Assembly: GCA_003252395.1 (NCBI GenBank)
Contig: QKEL01000009.1
Location: 434,001-498,000 of the forward strand
Length of the DNA: 64,000 bases
Reading direction: 5' to 3'
Origin: Spirochaetales bacterium
GTDB taxonomy: Bacteria > Spirochaetota > Spirochaetia > Treponematales > Treponemataceae
Below the pieces are notes generated by a model, which was given only the letters and a program-made list of their open reading frames with translations, had not been told where the DNA came from and did no database searches. Of this stretch, positions 54,187-63,540 are shown piece after piece (within the stretch, counting starts at the first letter, position 1; each line of letters opens with the position of its first letter). Position numbers and translations under genes: made by a program.

Positions 54187-56172
54187 ATGGTATTCCGCGG
54201 AAGGTTCGGTCCGATCGCCATTATCGCATTCCTCGGCTTTCTTTGCGCGAATCTTGGGGCCGATCCCGTATCGTTCGCCGCGCAGGGGCGCGAGAGCCAA
54301 AACCGGGAAGATTGGTATTCGGCGATCGAATTCTACCAAGAGGCGATTCGGGAAAACCCCTCCTACGTCATTGCCTATCAGGGAATGGCGGAATGCTTTT
54401 ATGCGCTGGGGGAGTACGATAAGGCGCTCGCCGAGGTCGATAAGGCCATCGCGCTGAAAAAGACGGATACCTCCCTCGCTGACCTGCGGGGCTTCATACT
54501 CATAGGACTTGGTCGGTTGGACGAGTCGCGTACCGCATTCGAGGCCGTTTTGCGCTCGGTGCCCAACGACCTCGACGCCCGGTTCGGACTCGGCGAGATC
54601 GAGGTCGCCTCGGGTCGGCTGGGCGCCGCCAATTCCCAATACGAGGAAGCGCTGCGCCGGAATCCGATGAACCGGAAAGCGTTGCTATCCTTGGCTCTTC
54701 TAAGCAGGGAAGCGGGTAACCAAAAACTTGCAAGGGAATACGCAGACAAGGCGCTGCGGTATTACAGCGACGATCCGCAAGCCTATTATATTTCGGCCTG
54801 GCTTTCCGCTGCGGCGGGAAACGACGGGGAAGCGGAAAAAGCGGCGCGAAGCGCCTTGGCTATCAAGCCAAATTACGATGACGCGCTCTCTCTTTTAGCC
54901 ACGGTTTTGTACGGTAAAAACAGGCTAACGGAGGTTATACAGATATGCGACGCCCGTATCGCGGATAACCGAAACGCCGCGGGCTCATGGTATCTTCGGG
55001 CCCTCTGTTTGGAGGGCCTCGGCAAGGTTCAGGAAGCGCTTTCTTCCGCCCTGACGGGCCTGGGCATCGATCCCAACGACGAGATTCTACGAGCCCTGTA
55101 TGAACGGATACTCTTAGCCCATTACGACCTTGAAAGCCCGCTCCGAGCGCCGGCCGCCGCCTGGCATTCGAAAAAGGCCGCCGAATTTGAGACGAAGAAC
55201 CTTTCCGATCAGGGAATATTCGAATATCGAAGGGCGCTTACGCTCAATCCGTATAACGCGGAAACCCGATTCGCTTACGCGAAGCTCCTGCTTACGCGGG
55301 GCTATCCCGCGGCCTATTTGGCGCAACTGGAATTCATCCAATCACAGGGTAAGGGCAGTACCCCGATAAACGATTCCGTCGAGGCATACCGCAAACTGCT
55401 CGCCTCCTCGGCGGCCGTAAAATGGGGGATTGACCCCCTTTACCTAAATAGGGACTCGGTCAGGATAGGCCTCTATTGGACAGGCTCCGGGATTCCGGCG
55501 CTTCATGCCGACGCCACGGGCTTGACCGCCGCAATGATTGCGGATGCGTTCGTATCGGAATCCCGATTCTCGGTCACGGAGGCTAAAAATCCCGTATCCA
55601 GCTACTCCGAGGCCTTCAGGCTATCCAGAACGTCCGGGGAAGACTATTTTGCCCTGGTATCGTTCGCGGAAGGGGAGCGGGAAATTCAAATAAACGTGGA
55701 TATGTACGTTTCGGCCACCGGGTCTCCCGCGAAGAAATTCAGCGTGTATCGCACCGGAAACGACCGTTATGCCAACGCCCTTCGCCGCTTGGTGAGGACC
55801 GTGGCCGACTCCATGCCGATCCGCGGAAAGCTCCTTAAGCGCTATCAGGGAGAAGGAGTCATTAATCTCGGAAAAATCGACGGCGTCGCGGCGGGCGCTT
55901 CATTCGACATACTCTCCGTTCCTTCGGTGCGATTCGCCGAGGAGGGCCTCTCGCTCAAATACGATCAGGCGGGAGTCCTGGGAACCTTCACGGTCACGAA
56001 CGTGGAGGGCGAAATATCGCAAGGCTCTATCGCCCGGCTCGGTTTCTTTGACCGGGTTAATGAGGGAGACGTAGTGGTCCTAAAGCCGAAAGACGCGAAC
56101 AACGAGACAGCGGCTGCGGAAGCGCCGCAAGCCAGGCCGCCCTTACTGGATTTGCTTCGGCAAATACGGTAG
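54187..56172 (+). CDS. Exported TPR-repeat protein
   Basis: 661 residues from the ATG at 54187 (GGAAGG upstream; the longer upstream frame lies within corC). Signal peptide (1-~25). About eleven TPR units follow (~30-420), such as AYQGMAECFYALGEYDKAL and ARFGLGEIEVASGRLGAA. The C-terminal ~240 residues are alpha/beta, with DSVRIGLYWTGSGIP, then a last beta part (~610-640). Likely periplasmic scaffold. T. pallidum has, as I recall, a TPR gene in the same corC-ybeY setting. Function unknown. Confidence 0.8.
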   Translation: MVFRGRFGPIAIIAFLGFLCANLGADPVSFAAQGRESQNREDWYSAIEFYQEAIRENPSYVIAYQGMAECFYALGEYDKALAEVDKAIALKKTDTSLADLRGFILIGLGRLDESRTAFEAVLRSVPNDLDARFGLGEIEVASGRLGAANSQYEEALRRNPMNRKALLSLALLSREAGNQKLAREYADKALRYYSDDPQAYYISAWLSAAAGNDGEAEKAARSALAIKPNYDDALSLLATVLYGKNRLTEVIQICDARIADNRNAAGSWYLRALCLEGLGKVQEALSSALTGLGIDPNDEILRALYERILLAHYDLESPLRAPAAAWHSKKAAEFETKNLSDQGIFEYRRALTLNPYNAETRFAYAKLLLTRGYPAAYLAQLEFIQSQGKGSTPINDSVEAYRKLLASSAAVKWGIDPLYLNRDSVRIGLYWTGSGIPALHADATGLTAAMIADAFVSESRFSVTEAKNPVSSYSEAFRLSRTSGEDYFALVSFAEGEREIQINVDMYVSATGSPAKKFSVYRTGNDRYANALRRLVRTVADSMPIRGKLLKRYQGEGVINLGKIDGVAAGASFDILSVPSVRFAEEGLSLKYDQAGVLGTFTVTNVEGEISQGSIARLGFFDRVNEGDVVVLKPKDANNETAAAEAPQARPPLLDLLRQIR

Positions 56173-56173
56173 T

Positions 56174-56202
56174 GGCCTTACCGACCCTCAGCCGTTAAGG
56201 CC
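56174..56202. terminator. Possible bidirectional hairpin at a convergent gene end
   Basis: GGCCTTA (56174-56180) and TAAGGCC (56196-56202) form a 7-pair stem with a 15-base loop, overlapping the stop of the minus-strand gene. There is no T-run on the plus side, so termination is uncertain. Confidence 0.3.
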
Positions 56203-57398
56203 CCAAGGGTATACTGTATCCATTCCCCCGCCTGATTGGCGTAAATATCCCGCGCGAGCAAAAATTCCAAGAGGGCATCCTCGTATTTGCCGGAGAAATA
56301 AAGGGCCTCACCTCGATAGAACCTTGCCCGCGCGGCGGCTTGGTCGCCCCTGCGCAAGGATAGGTATTCGTCCAGCGCGGCGAGGGTGGCGGTGATTTTC
56401 TCGCTTTTAAAGCCGTCCGCAACGATCTTTCGCAGGGCATAATCGTCGCCGCTCGAACTCTGGGACTCAAGGTCCGATCGGAAAACGTAGGGAACTTGGG
56501 CTTTTACCGTCGGACGCGAAGCGCCGGCGAGCGACGCTATTTTCGCCTCGGTGCCGCGGGAGAAAACGTGGGCGGGCAATGCGGGTTCCATCGTGGGATT
56601 GAGAAGGGGGAGGGGCATCGGGCGAACCGGTTGAACCGAGGCCCTCTGTATCACGGCGAGCTCGGAAGGAATCTCTACGGGCACTGCATTGGTGTTTTTC
56701 CCGTCGGCGAAGGCCACGGTACCGGTGTGCACGTCGTCTTCGTCGAGAAGCGCGTAATAAAAGGGCACCCCCGGGACCGGATAATCGGTAAACGTATTAC
56801 CCCTATCAGAGATAACCGATACGAGAACGGCGCGAAGAAGGCTCGAAAAGGCGGTAAAGGGCTCGGTTGAACGGTACAGTACGAGGTTTTTCTCCCGTGA
56901 CGTTTCGTTCCAGGTCGCGATTATCGCGTCGTTGCGGATACGGAGGGAAAACGAGTCTATGTCAGCGCTGACCGCGACAGTCTGCGGCTCCGCGCTGACG
57001 GGTAAAATGAGCGAGTTGCTCGCGGGAAGGAAAAAGGCGTAGCGGGTGCCGTCCGCATCGATTGAGACCACCGCATACCAGTATTCCTGACCGCTTTCAA
57101 GGGAATCCACGAATTCAGTTACGTTCCAGTCTACCGTTCCCCGGACTTCCGCGGAAGCCTCGTTTGCCGCGGTAATGGGAAAAGCCGCGCGCAGAATTTC
57201 GCTTTTCCCGCGGATTCCCGGCGCCGCCGACCAGCGCAAGCCGACGCTCCCGTCCTGAACCGTAGCCGAAAGGGATGAGACCACCGGCGCTGGCGGTACT
57301 CCCAAGCCCGAAAAGGCGGTATCCGATTCCTGAGACCCAAGGGCGAAAACGGGAAGAAATAATAAGCAAAAAAGTCGCTTTGCGCGCCTGGATATCAT
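56178..57398 (-). CDS. Exported FN3-like protein
   Basis: 406 residues. A signal peptide (1-~20, basic start then LFCLLFLPVFAL), then two fibronectin-type-III-like modules: SVGLRWSAAPG to SGQEYWYAVVSID (~45-120) and IIATWNETS to YYALLDEDD (~155-220), followed by a Pro-rich linker and a helical end with a TPR-like stretch (GEALYFSGKYEDALLEFL). Such proteins are envelope adhesive or scaffold parts; nothing more can be said. It is divergent from the Cas2-like gene, 79 bases apart, and convergent with the TPR gene. Confidence 0.7.
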   Translation of the reverse strand: MISRRAKRLFCLLFLPVFALGSQESDTAFSGLGVPPAPVVSSLSATVQDGSVGLRWSAAPGIRGKSEILRAAFPITAANEASAEVRGTVDWNVTEFVDSLESGQEYWYAVVSIDADGTRYAFFLPASNSLILPVSAEPQTVAVSADIDSFSLRIRNDAIIATWNETSREKNLVLYRSTEPFTAFSSLLRAVLVSVISDRGNTFTDYPVPGVPFYYALLDEDDVHTGTVAFADGKNTNAVPVEIPSELAVIQRASVQPVRPMPLPLLNPTMEPALPAHVFSRGTEAKIASLAGASRPTVKAQVPYVFRSDLESQSSSGDDYALRKIVADGFKSEKITATLAALDEYLSLRRGDQAAARARFYRGEALYFSGKYEDALLEFLLARDIYANQAGEWIQYTLGALTAEGR

Positions 57399-57443
57399 TG
57401 GTACGTCCCCTTACCTTTTTTATTTTCGCAGTTAATCGATGAT

Positions 57444-57472
57444 TTGACAAGACAATTCGTTTCTCGTATGCT
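57444..57472 (+). promoter_or_regulatory. Promoter of the Cas2-like gene
   Basis: Consensus TTGACA (57444-57449), 17-base spacer, TATGCT (57467-57472, 4 of 6). Start point would be about 57478, the A of the ATG. Confidence 0.65.
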
Positions 57473-57477
57473 AGGCT

Positions 57478-57774
57478 ATGTTTGTTTCCGTTATGCTGGA
57501 TCCAGGCGGGGAAGAATCGGCGCGGCTGCTTGCCGATACCCTCGCAACCTGGGGTTTCGACAAGGTACAGCGCGCGTGCTGGGAATCCGCCTCCGTCGCA
57601 GAATCCTCTCTCGTCCAGATTAAGCAGGAGATCGACCGCGTCACCGATTACTACGATACGGTGCGGCTCTATCAATTCCCGGTAGACGGCGTGTTAGCCA
57701 TAACCGTTCTCTCAAAGAAACGATGGAAACGCATTCTCGTGCGCCCACCGGCGGGCGGAAAGCCGAAACGATGA
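57478..57774 (+). CDS. Cas2-like small protein, not near any CRISPR
   Basis: 98 residues. The pattern follows the Cas2 ferredoxin-like fold: strand MFVSVMLD with Asp8 at the metal position, helix (~12-24), strand FDKVQRACWES (compare V-Q-x-S-V-F-E of Cas2), helix (~40-53), strand DTVRLYQF (compare S-V-R-I-Y), then a last strand pair to RILVRP. Cas2 pairs with Cas1 in spacer integration; other members are nucleases or VapD-like. No cas1, other cas gene or array lies in the window. Start at the ATG, with no SD but a good promoter, implies leaderless expression. It may be a domesticated nuclease. Homology is by eye. Confidence 0.6.
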   Translation: MFVSVMLDPGGEESARLLADTLATWGFDKVQRACWESASVAESSLVQIKQEIDRVTDYYDTVRLYQFPVDGVLAITVLSKKRWKRILVRPPAGGKPKR

Positions 57775-57823
57775 CCGTTTGCCCGCCAAGGGCTATTTCA
57801 AGGCATTGTCCAAGGAGCGACTA

Positions 57824-58955
57824 ATGATACTCGCAGAGTTCAAGACCCCTATCAACGAGGTGAAAAACCAGGTTGAGGAAATTTGGGGGCGTCTTTGACC
57901 CGGCCGCGATAAAGGCCAAAATTGCGGAGAAAGAGGATTTTTCCGCCTCTCCGGGCTTTTGGAACGACAGCAAAAAGGCCGAGAAAACCATGAGCGAACT
58001 ACGCTCGCTCAGGAGCCGCATAGATCCCTGGGAGGGACTCAGGGCGGAGATAGGCGACCTTGAGGCGCTTTTCGAGCTTGCCGAGGAATCGGGCGACGAA
58101 TCCATGGCGGCGGAGATCGAGTCAGCGTACAAGGCCATCGTCGAAAAATACGAGAAGCTGAACATTCTCAACCTGCTCTCCGATGAGGTCGACCGAAACG
58201 GCGCCTTTCTCGAGATTCACGCGGGCGCCGGCGGAACGGAAGCCTGCGATTGGGCCTCCATGCTTTCCCGCATGTACCTTCGCTGGGCGGAACGCCGCGG
58301 TTTCAAGGTAGAGACGGTGGACCTGCTTGAGGCCGACGGCGGCATTAAATCCGTGACCTACCAGATAACCGGCGATTACGCCTTCGGGTACCTGAAAAGC
58401 GAGTCGGGAGTCCATCGGCTGGTCCGGATTAGCCCGTTCGACGCGAACGCCCGTCGCCATACCTCCTTTACCTCCGTTCACGCGTTCCCGATCCTGGACG
58501 ACACCATCGAAGTGGACATTCGGCCCGAGGACCTTCGGGTCGATACGTATCGCTCAGGCGGGGCCGGGGGCCAGCACGTCAACAAGACCGACTCGGCGGT
58601 GCGTTTTACCCACCTTCCCACGGGAATTGTGGTTGCCTGCCAGAGCGAGCGAAGCCAGATCATGAATCGCCAGTTGGCGATGAACGTCTTGCGCGCGAGG
58701 CTCTACGAGTATTACAAAAACAAGAAAGAACAGGAAAACCAGAAATTCGCCGCCGAGAAGAAGGATATCTCCTGGGGCAACCAGATTAGGTCCTACGTAT
58801 TTCAGCCGTATACCATGGTCAAAGATCACCGCACGAAGCACGAAACCGGCAACATACAGGCGGTGATGGACGGAGATCTCGATCCCTTTATGGAATCCTG
58901 GCTGAATTCCAAGTGGAAGGGCCTTGACCTGGACAGCGGGGACGATGACCTATGA
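57824..58955 (+). CDS. prfB: Peptide chain release factor 2 (programmed +1 frameshift)
   Basis: Frame 0 starts at ATG 57824 (AAGGAG 6 bases upstream) and runs 24 codons to an in-frame TGA at 57896-57898. The stop context is GGGGGC GT CTTTGAC, the classic RF2 shift site: an SD-like GGGGG, slippery CTT, TGA, C. A +1 shift at CTT (skipping 57896) continues in the frame to 58955, giving ~376 residues. The GGQ motif (SGGAGGQHVNK) and RF2 tripeptide SPF (RISPFDAN) are present, so it reads UGA/UAA. Falling RF2 raises frameshifting, an autoregulatory loop. The stop overlaps the next gene. Confidence 0.96.
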
Positions 58956-59284
58956 TTCTCGTATTGTGCCGTTCCGCGCTTTTTTTCGAAACCCTTGCCT
59001 CCATGGCGCCCGATGAGGAATTTCGGCGGTCCCCGGATGGGGACCTTGCGCTTTTCGCGCGGGAGCTAGAGCGCACTAAACCGGAACTGGCCATTTACGA
59101 GGCCTCGTATTTCATCGATCCCGCGCCCTACCGGCTCGCCTCCGCGGCTACCCGGTTCGTGGTGGCAGGCGATCCCGGGGACGAGCGGCGTACCGATGAA
59201 GCCTTGCGTTACGGAGCCGTCGCAGCGCTTCATAAACCGCTCGTGCCGGGGGAGACCCTCGCGGTACTCGCCCTTGCGCGATAA
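58952..59284 (+). CDS. Degenerate receiver-domain-like protein
   Basis: 110 residues, ATG overlapping the prfB stop. The order of strands and helices and the C-terminal ALHKPL (the conserved Lys-Pro of receivers, near residue 95) suggest a CheY-like fold. The phospho-acceptor strand reads LAIYEASYF, with Glu in place of Asp, and the usual acidic pair at the N-terminus is absent. It may be a phospho-independent adaptor. No kinase or output domain is attached. Assignment is tentative. Confidence 0.5.
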   Translation: MILVLCRSALFFETLASMAPDEEFRRSPDGDLALFARELERTKPELAIYEASYFIDPAPYRLASAATRFVVAGDPGDERRTDEALRYGAVAALHKPLVPGETLAVLALAR

Positions 59285-60785
59285 TAAGCGGAAGCTCGCG
59301 CGGAGGAGCCTCGCGGCGGCTTTGTGCGCGCTTATTTCCCCGGTTTGGGCGGAAACGGCGCCCTTGTCCGCGCTCGCTCACGCCGACGATTGGAAACTTG
59401 CCGCTTCGCGTTTTACGGTAGCGGAACTGCCAACCTTTTATTCAGCGTACGCGGAGACGGTACCCCTCATGGTGCTGCAAAAACTTACCGGCACATTCAA
59501 GCGAAACGTGCAGAACGTCGAGATACGGGCGCGAGCCCTGCAATCGTACGACCAGGGCCTCGAAAAGCTCTTGCAGGAGAGATCCGCCTTGGTCTCTATC
59601 CGGGATAAGATTCTTTTCGAGACGGTTTCGCCCGCGACGAGGACCAAGCGCCGTAAGACGGCGGACGCGAACATTCGCGCGAAGGAATCCGAAATACGCC
59701 AATACCAGAAAACGGGAGTCTCCTTCGAAACCCCTGCCGGGAGTACCGATCGGGGAGCAGGGGAAACGGGCATTCCCGCGTTGGTTAGCCTCTGGGAAGG
59801 CGGGATAAAGCTTTTCGACCCGGGAACGGCGCCCTTGGCCCAATCCCTCCGAAACTCGGGGATTCAGGGTTTGTTAACGGGTTCCCTGGAAGACATTGCG
59901 GGCTATCTCGTGGTAACCCTTTCGCTCGAGACGGGCTTACCGGGCCTAGACCCCCTGGTAACCAAGGCCGCGGGGCCGTACGAAGAGCTGGATTCCATCG
60001 TAGACGCGCTCTCGTCCGCCGTAAAGACGACCCTTTCCTTCGTCGACCCCGTTACCCTGCGCTTTTCCGTTACGCAGGAAAACGTCTCTATTTACGTGGA
60101 CGGCGCGAAGCTTCCCCCCGGCATGGGTGAATTTACCGTCGCCGAGGGCTATCATCGAATCGAGGCATCGGCGCCCGGATTTCTCCCGTCCTCGGAGGAA
60201 AGCGATTTTTCGGGGGCATCGGCCTTTTCGGTCGCGATTGACCTTGAAATCGAAACCCTTGTTTCCGCGGGGTTTTCCTCATCCGTTACGGGGTCGCTCC
60301 TATACTTGGAAACGGTGTATTTGGGGGAATCTCCCCTGCAAGCGCGCATTCTTCCCCGCATTTCGCTGGGACGGGCGGTTGCGGGAGACGTTTCCACTTG
60401 GTATTATCTTGACGCGACGGAGTACGCGACCGCGTACCGAATAGAGTCGAACAAGGTAAACACGAAGACCTTGATCGATAAACGGCGTTCGGTTCTGTAT
60501 TGGTCTTTGGGGGCGCTCTATATTTCGCTGCCATTCGCCATGCTCACCCACGGGGTAACCCAGGACATGCTACGCGCGTACGACGCCGATTATCTGACCA
60601 AGGATCAGTCGACGATCAACGAGATAAACGGATGGTTCTTGGCGTCTAACGTAACGACCGGGATAAGTATAGGTTTGGGGATAAACTATGCGGTGCAACT
60701 CGTCCGTTATTTGCTCGCGGCCGATCAGGCCTTGCCGCAACGGGCAAGGCCGGTGAAGCATGCAAACCCCGTACCAGGAGAATAG
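59274..60785 (+). CDS. Exported PEGA-domain protein
   Basis: About 503 residues from a TTG at 59274, just before a basic/hydrophobic signal (RDNKRKLARRSLAAALCAL, ending near VWAE). A longer frame from 59196 would overlap the previous gene heavily. The mature part has a helical region with coiled coil (~60-150), an alpha/beta part, and a PEGA-like module (~265-310, VSIYVDGAKLPPG...YHRIEASAPGF). Two membrane helices near the C-terminus (~405-430 and ~455-480) may anchor it. PEGA domains bind cell-surface polymers or proteins. Start codon uncertain. Confidence 0.65.
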   Translation: MRDNKRKLARRSLAAALCALISPVWAETAPLSALAHADDWKLAASRFTVAELPTFYSAYAETVPLMVLQKLTGTFKRNVQNVEIRARALQSYDQGLEKLLQERSALVSIRDKILFETVSPATRTKRRKTADANIRAKESEIRQYQKTGVSFETPAGSTDRGAGETGIPALVSLWEGGIKLFDPGTAPLAQSLRNSGIQGLLTGSLEDIAGYLVVTLSLETGLPGLDPLVTKAAGPYEELDSIVDALSSAVKTTLSFVDPVTLRFSVTQENVSIYVDGAKLPPGMGEFTVAEGYHRIEASAPGFLPSSEESDFSGASAFSVAIDLEIETLVSAGFSSSVTGSLLYLETVYLGESPLQARILPRISLGRAVAGDVSTWYYLDATEYATAYRIESNKVNTKTLIDKRRSVLYWSLGALYISLPFAMLTHGVTQDMLRAYDADYLTKDQSTINEINGWFLASNVTTGISIGLGINYAVQLVRYLLAADQALPQRARPVKHANPVPGE

Positions 60786-61664
60786 ATGGCACGCTTTTCG
60801 CTTGCGGAAGGGCTTAAAAAGCTCTTCGGCGCCCACACACGATTAGACGACGATTTTTTCGACGATCTCGCCGACAGCTTGATCGAGGGAGACCTTGGCC
60901 CGAAGACGGCCTTTGAGGTTTGCGAGACCCTGCGCGCCCGATGCATGAAAGACGGGATTACCGACCGAGATTCGATGTCGGCCCTTTTGGCGGAACTCCT
61001 TTCGCCCTGGATACTGGAGTACCGATTCGAGCCGCCCGCCGGTCGCGTATCGGTGGCGCTCATGTTGGGCGTAAACGGCGCCGGAAAGACGACGACCGCC
61101 GCGAAAATGGCGGTATGGTATAAAAAGAACTTCGGCTCTCCTATCGTTCTCGCCGCTGCAGATACCTTCCGCGCGGCGGCCATAGAGCAGTTACAAACAC
61201 ACGGAGAGCGGATTTCCGCCCGCGTCGTCGCCCATAAGCACGGAGCCGATCCGGGCGCCGTGGTATTCGACGCGGCGGAAGCGGTCAGGGGCGCCGGCGG
61301 CGGCCTGGTTATAGCGGATACCGCCGGTAGGCTCCACAATAAGGATAATTTGATCCGCGAGCTCCAAAAAATCGACAGAATCGCGGCGTCGCGCTCGGAC
61401 GAGGGGTGTTACCGTAAATTCCTCGTGATAGACGCCACCACGGGGCAAAACGGTCTGCGTCAGGCGGAAGTATTTCACCAGGCAATCGGCGTGGACGCGA
61501 TCGTGCTCACCAAGTACGATTCTACCGCCCGGGGCGGAATCGCCGTCACGGCCGGAAAGGAACTCTCTCTTCCGGTAATATTCGTCGGGACCGGCGAAAC
61601 CTATGGGGACTTCATGCCCTTCGAGCGGTCAGCCTACCTTAAAGACTTTTTGGGAAACCCATGA
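60786..61664 (+). CDS. ftsY: Signal recognition particle receptor FtsY
   Basis: 292 residues; the NG core only, lacking the long acidic A-domain of E. coli FtsY. N-domain (~1-80), then G1 GVNGAGKTTTAAKMA (near 96), ADTFRAAAIEQL, DTAGRLHNKDNL and G5 GTGETYGDF. G4 reads TKYD where most have TKLD. FtsY docks SRP-ribosome complexes at the membrane. Short FtsY forms are common outside proteobacteria. It overlaps the next gene (ATGA). Confidence 0.96.
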   Translation: MARFSLAEGLKKLFGAHTRLDDDFFDDLADSLIEGDLGPKTAFEVCETLRARCMKDGITDRDSMSALLAELLSPWILEYRFEPPAGRVSVALMLGVNGAGKTTTAAKMAVWYKKNFGSPIVLAAADTFRAAAIEQLQTHGERISARVVAHKHGADPGAVVFDAAEAVRGAGGGLVIADTAGRLHNKDNLIRELQKIDRIAASRSDEGCYRKFLVIDATTGQNGLRQAEVFHQAIGVDAIVLTKYDSTARGGIAVTAGKELSLPVIFVGTGETYGDFMPFERSAYLKDFLGNP

Positions 61665-62266
61665 ACCCCCCGTACCGTTCCCTTCACGTAGCCCTGCTTT
61701 TCTCAGGCTTTTTCGCCGCGCTTCCCGCCGCCGAGAACGCCTATTCGCGAATCGGGCAAGATTCGATGACCGTGATAGACGATACCGGGTGGTACCTCGA
61801 GGAATACGACGGGCTCGGAAGGCCGTTCCGCGGCTCCCGGTGGGAAAACGGCGAGATCGTTTCCCGCACCGATTGGACATACCCGGGAGATTCGGCCCAA
61901 TGCGAAACGAGCGTCACGACCGGCCCATCCGGGAGCGAGGAAACCGCGTACGATTCCCGGGGCAGCGAAATTAGGGTAACCCGGAAAGACGAGGGCGGGA
62001 ACGTCGTCTCCCAGACCGATCGTCACTGGGATGAGGAGCGCCGGGAAATCGCGAGGGAGACCAGGACGGGAAAGACGACGACGCGCGAGGAATGGCAGTA
62101 CGCCGATGACGGGGCGCTTACCGCCAGAAAGCTTTACAAGAACGGCGTCTGCGTTTTTACGGCGGACTACGAAACCGAAACGGTCTGGACGGAGACCGTA
62201 TACTCGGACGGATCGCCGCTTCACTCGCAGCGGTTCGTAGACGGTAAAAAGGCGGCAAAACCGTGA
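61661..62266 (+). CDS. Small exported YD/MORN-type repeat protein
   Basis: 201 residues. Signal peptide (1-~24, ending LPAAE). The mature part consists of short beta repeats with Tyr/Asp/Gly turns (GWYLEEYDGLGRPF, TAYDSRGSEIRV, QYADDGALTARKLY), like RHS/YD or toxin-immunity MORN-variant repeats, about six units. It is sandwiched with overlaps between ftsY and lolC/E, so it is co-expressed with membrane targeting genes. Function not known. Confidence 0.6.
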   Translation: MNPPYRSLHVALLFSGFFAALPAAENAYSRIGQDSMTVIDDTGWYLEEYDGLGRPFRGSRWENGEIVSRTDWTYPGDSAQCETSVTTGPSGSEETAYDSRGSEIRVTRKDEGGNVVSQTDRHWDEERREIARETRTGKTTTREEWQYADDGALTARKLYKNGVCVFTADYETETVWTETVYSDGSPLHSQRFVDGKKAAKP

Positions 62267-63540
62267 AGAACAATAACGCCTGGCTTCTCTTCGTGGCTTC
62301 CCGATTCGGTTCGGTGGACCGCAAGGGCCGTTCGGCCGCGACCAACCTGCTTTCTTCGCTCGGAATCGCCTTTGGCGTCACGGCGCTTATCGTTATCCTC
62401 GCGGTGATGAACGGCTTTCAACAGGGCTATATCAAAAGCATTTTGGAGACCAGCTCGTACCACGCCCGGCTTAACCTTCCCTCCGGCGCGGTCGAACAGG
62501 TACTGGGCATGGACGGGGTTAGGGCGGCGGTTCCCTTTCGGGACATACAAACGCTGATACTGGGGAATTTTTCGCGGCAGTCCGGATGCGTGCTTCGCGC
62601 CCTTCCACCCGATACGGAAGCCCGGGACCCTGCTTTCGCGGCGGAAACGTCCATGGTCTCGGGCGCGTTCGACCTTGACGACGATCATTCCATCGTCCTC
62701 GGATACGAACTGGCCTGGGCCTTGCGGTCCAAGGTTGGCGATACGGTATCCCTCGTCGCGGTTGCCGGCGGCGCCGACGCGGACCTTTTCCCCGCCGACG
62801 CGGACATGACGGTGCGGGGAATCTTTAAGACGGGGTACGGCCCTATCGACGCGGGCTACGCATACGTTTCGACCGATGCCGGAATACGGCTCTCGGGCGA
62901 ACTCGATACGAGGGTGATCGGGGTGAAGCTGGAAAATCCTGACAACGATTCCCGTTTTTTGCGGGAAGCGGAAAGGGCGTTCCCCCAAAGCGCGCCGGAG
63001 TCGTGGAGGGTATTCAACCGCGCGTACTTCGGCGCGTTGAAGATCGAGAAAAACATGCTGATGTTCCTGGTCATTCTCATATTCGCCGTCGTGGCAGTGA
63101 ACATATTCCATGGCATGCGCCGTTCGGTGCTAGAAAGGAAGGAGGAAATCGCGGTGCTTTCCGCGCTGGGCGCCCGTCCCCTTTCCATTCGCCTGGTTTT
63201 CCTTTTAAACGGGCTCGGTACGGGCCTTGCGGGAAGCTTTCTCGGGCTTATCGCGGGGCTGTTCATTTCGGTGCATATCAACGGGGTTTTTTCGCTGGCT
63301 GAACAGGCCGTGAACTTCGCGAACCTGATCGCAGCCGCGGTGGCGGGCACGGATCCCAAGACGGATTTCGCGCTTTTCAGTCCCCAGTACTTTTATATGG
63401 ATTTCATTCCGATCCGTATCTTCCTTTCGGAGACGGTCGCGGTGTTTACTTTCGGAATTCTTTCGGCGGCGGGTGCCGCATGGTTCGCGAGCGGCTCCGT
63501 GCTCCGAATGAAACCCGCGGAGGTAATGCGTTATGAGTGA
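62263..63540 (+). CDS. lolC: LolC/LolE-type lipoprotein-release permease
   Basis: 425 residues from a GTG overlapping the previous stop. One N-terminal helix (~25-50, ATNLLSSLGIAFGVTALI), a large periplasmic domain (~60-265) and three C-terminal helices (~270-410) give the MacB/LolCE topology. The cytoplasmic coupling stretch KEEIAVLSALGARP is clear. With LolD it frees lipoproteins for transfer to the outer membrane. Single LolC/E gene, so a homodimer is likely. It overlaps lolD by 8 bases. Confidence 0.9.
   Translation: MKNNNAWLLFVASRFGSVDRKGRSAATNLLSSLGIAFGVTALIVILAVMNGFQQGYIKSILETSSYHARLNLPSGAVEQVLGMDGVRAAVPFRDIQTLILGNFSRQSGCVLRALPPDTEARDPAFAAETSMVSGAFDLDDDHSIVLGYELAWALRSKVGDTVSLVAVAGGADADLFPADADMTVRGIFKTGYGPIDAGYAYVSTDAGIRLSGELDTRVIGVKLENPDNDSRFLREAERAFPQSAPESWRVFNRAYFGALKIEKNMLMFLVILIFAVVAVNIFHGMRRSVLERKEEIAVLSALGARPLSIRLVFLLNGLGTGLAGSFLGLIAGLFISVHINGVFSLAEQAVNFANLIAAAVAGTDPKTDFALFSPQYFYMDFIPIRIFLSETVAVFTFGILSAAGAAWFASGSVLRMKPAEVMRYE

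Noticed and set aside
57873..57896. prfB as a pseudogene or sequencing frameshift
   Set aside because: The stop context matches the known programmed RF2 site exactly, so the break is functional.
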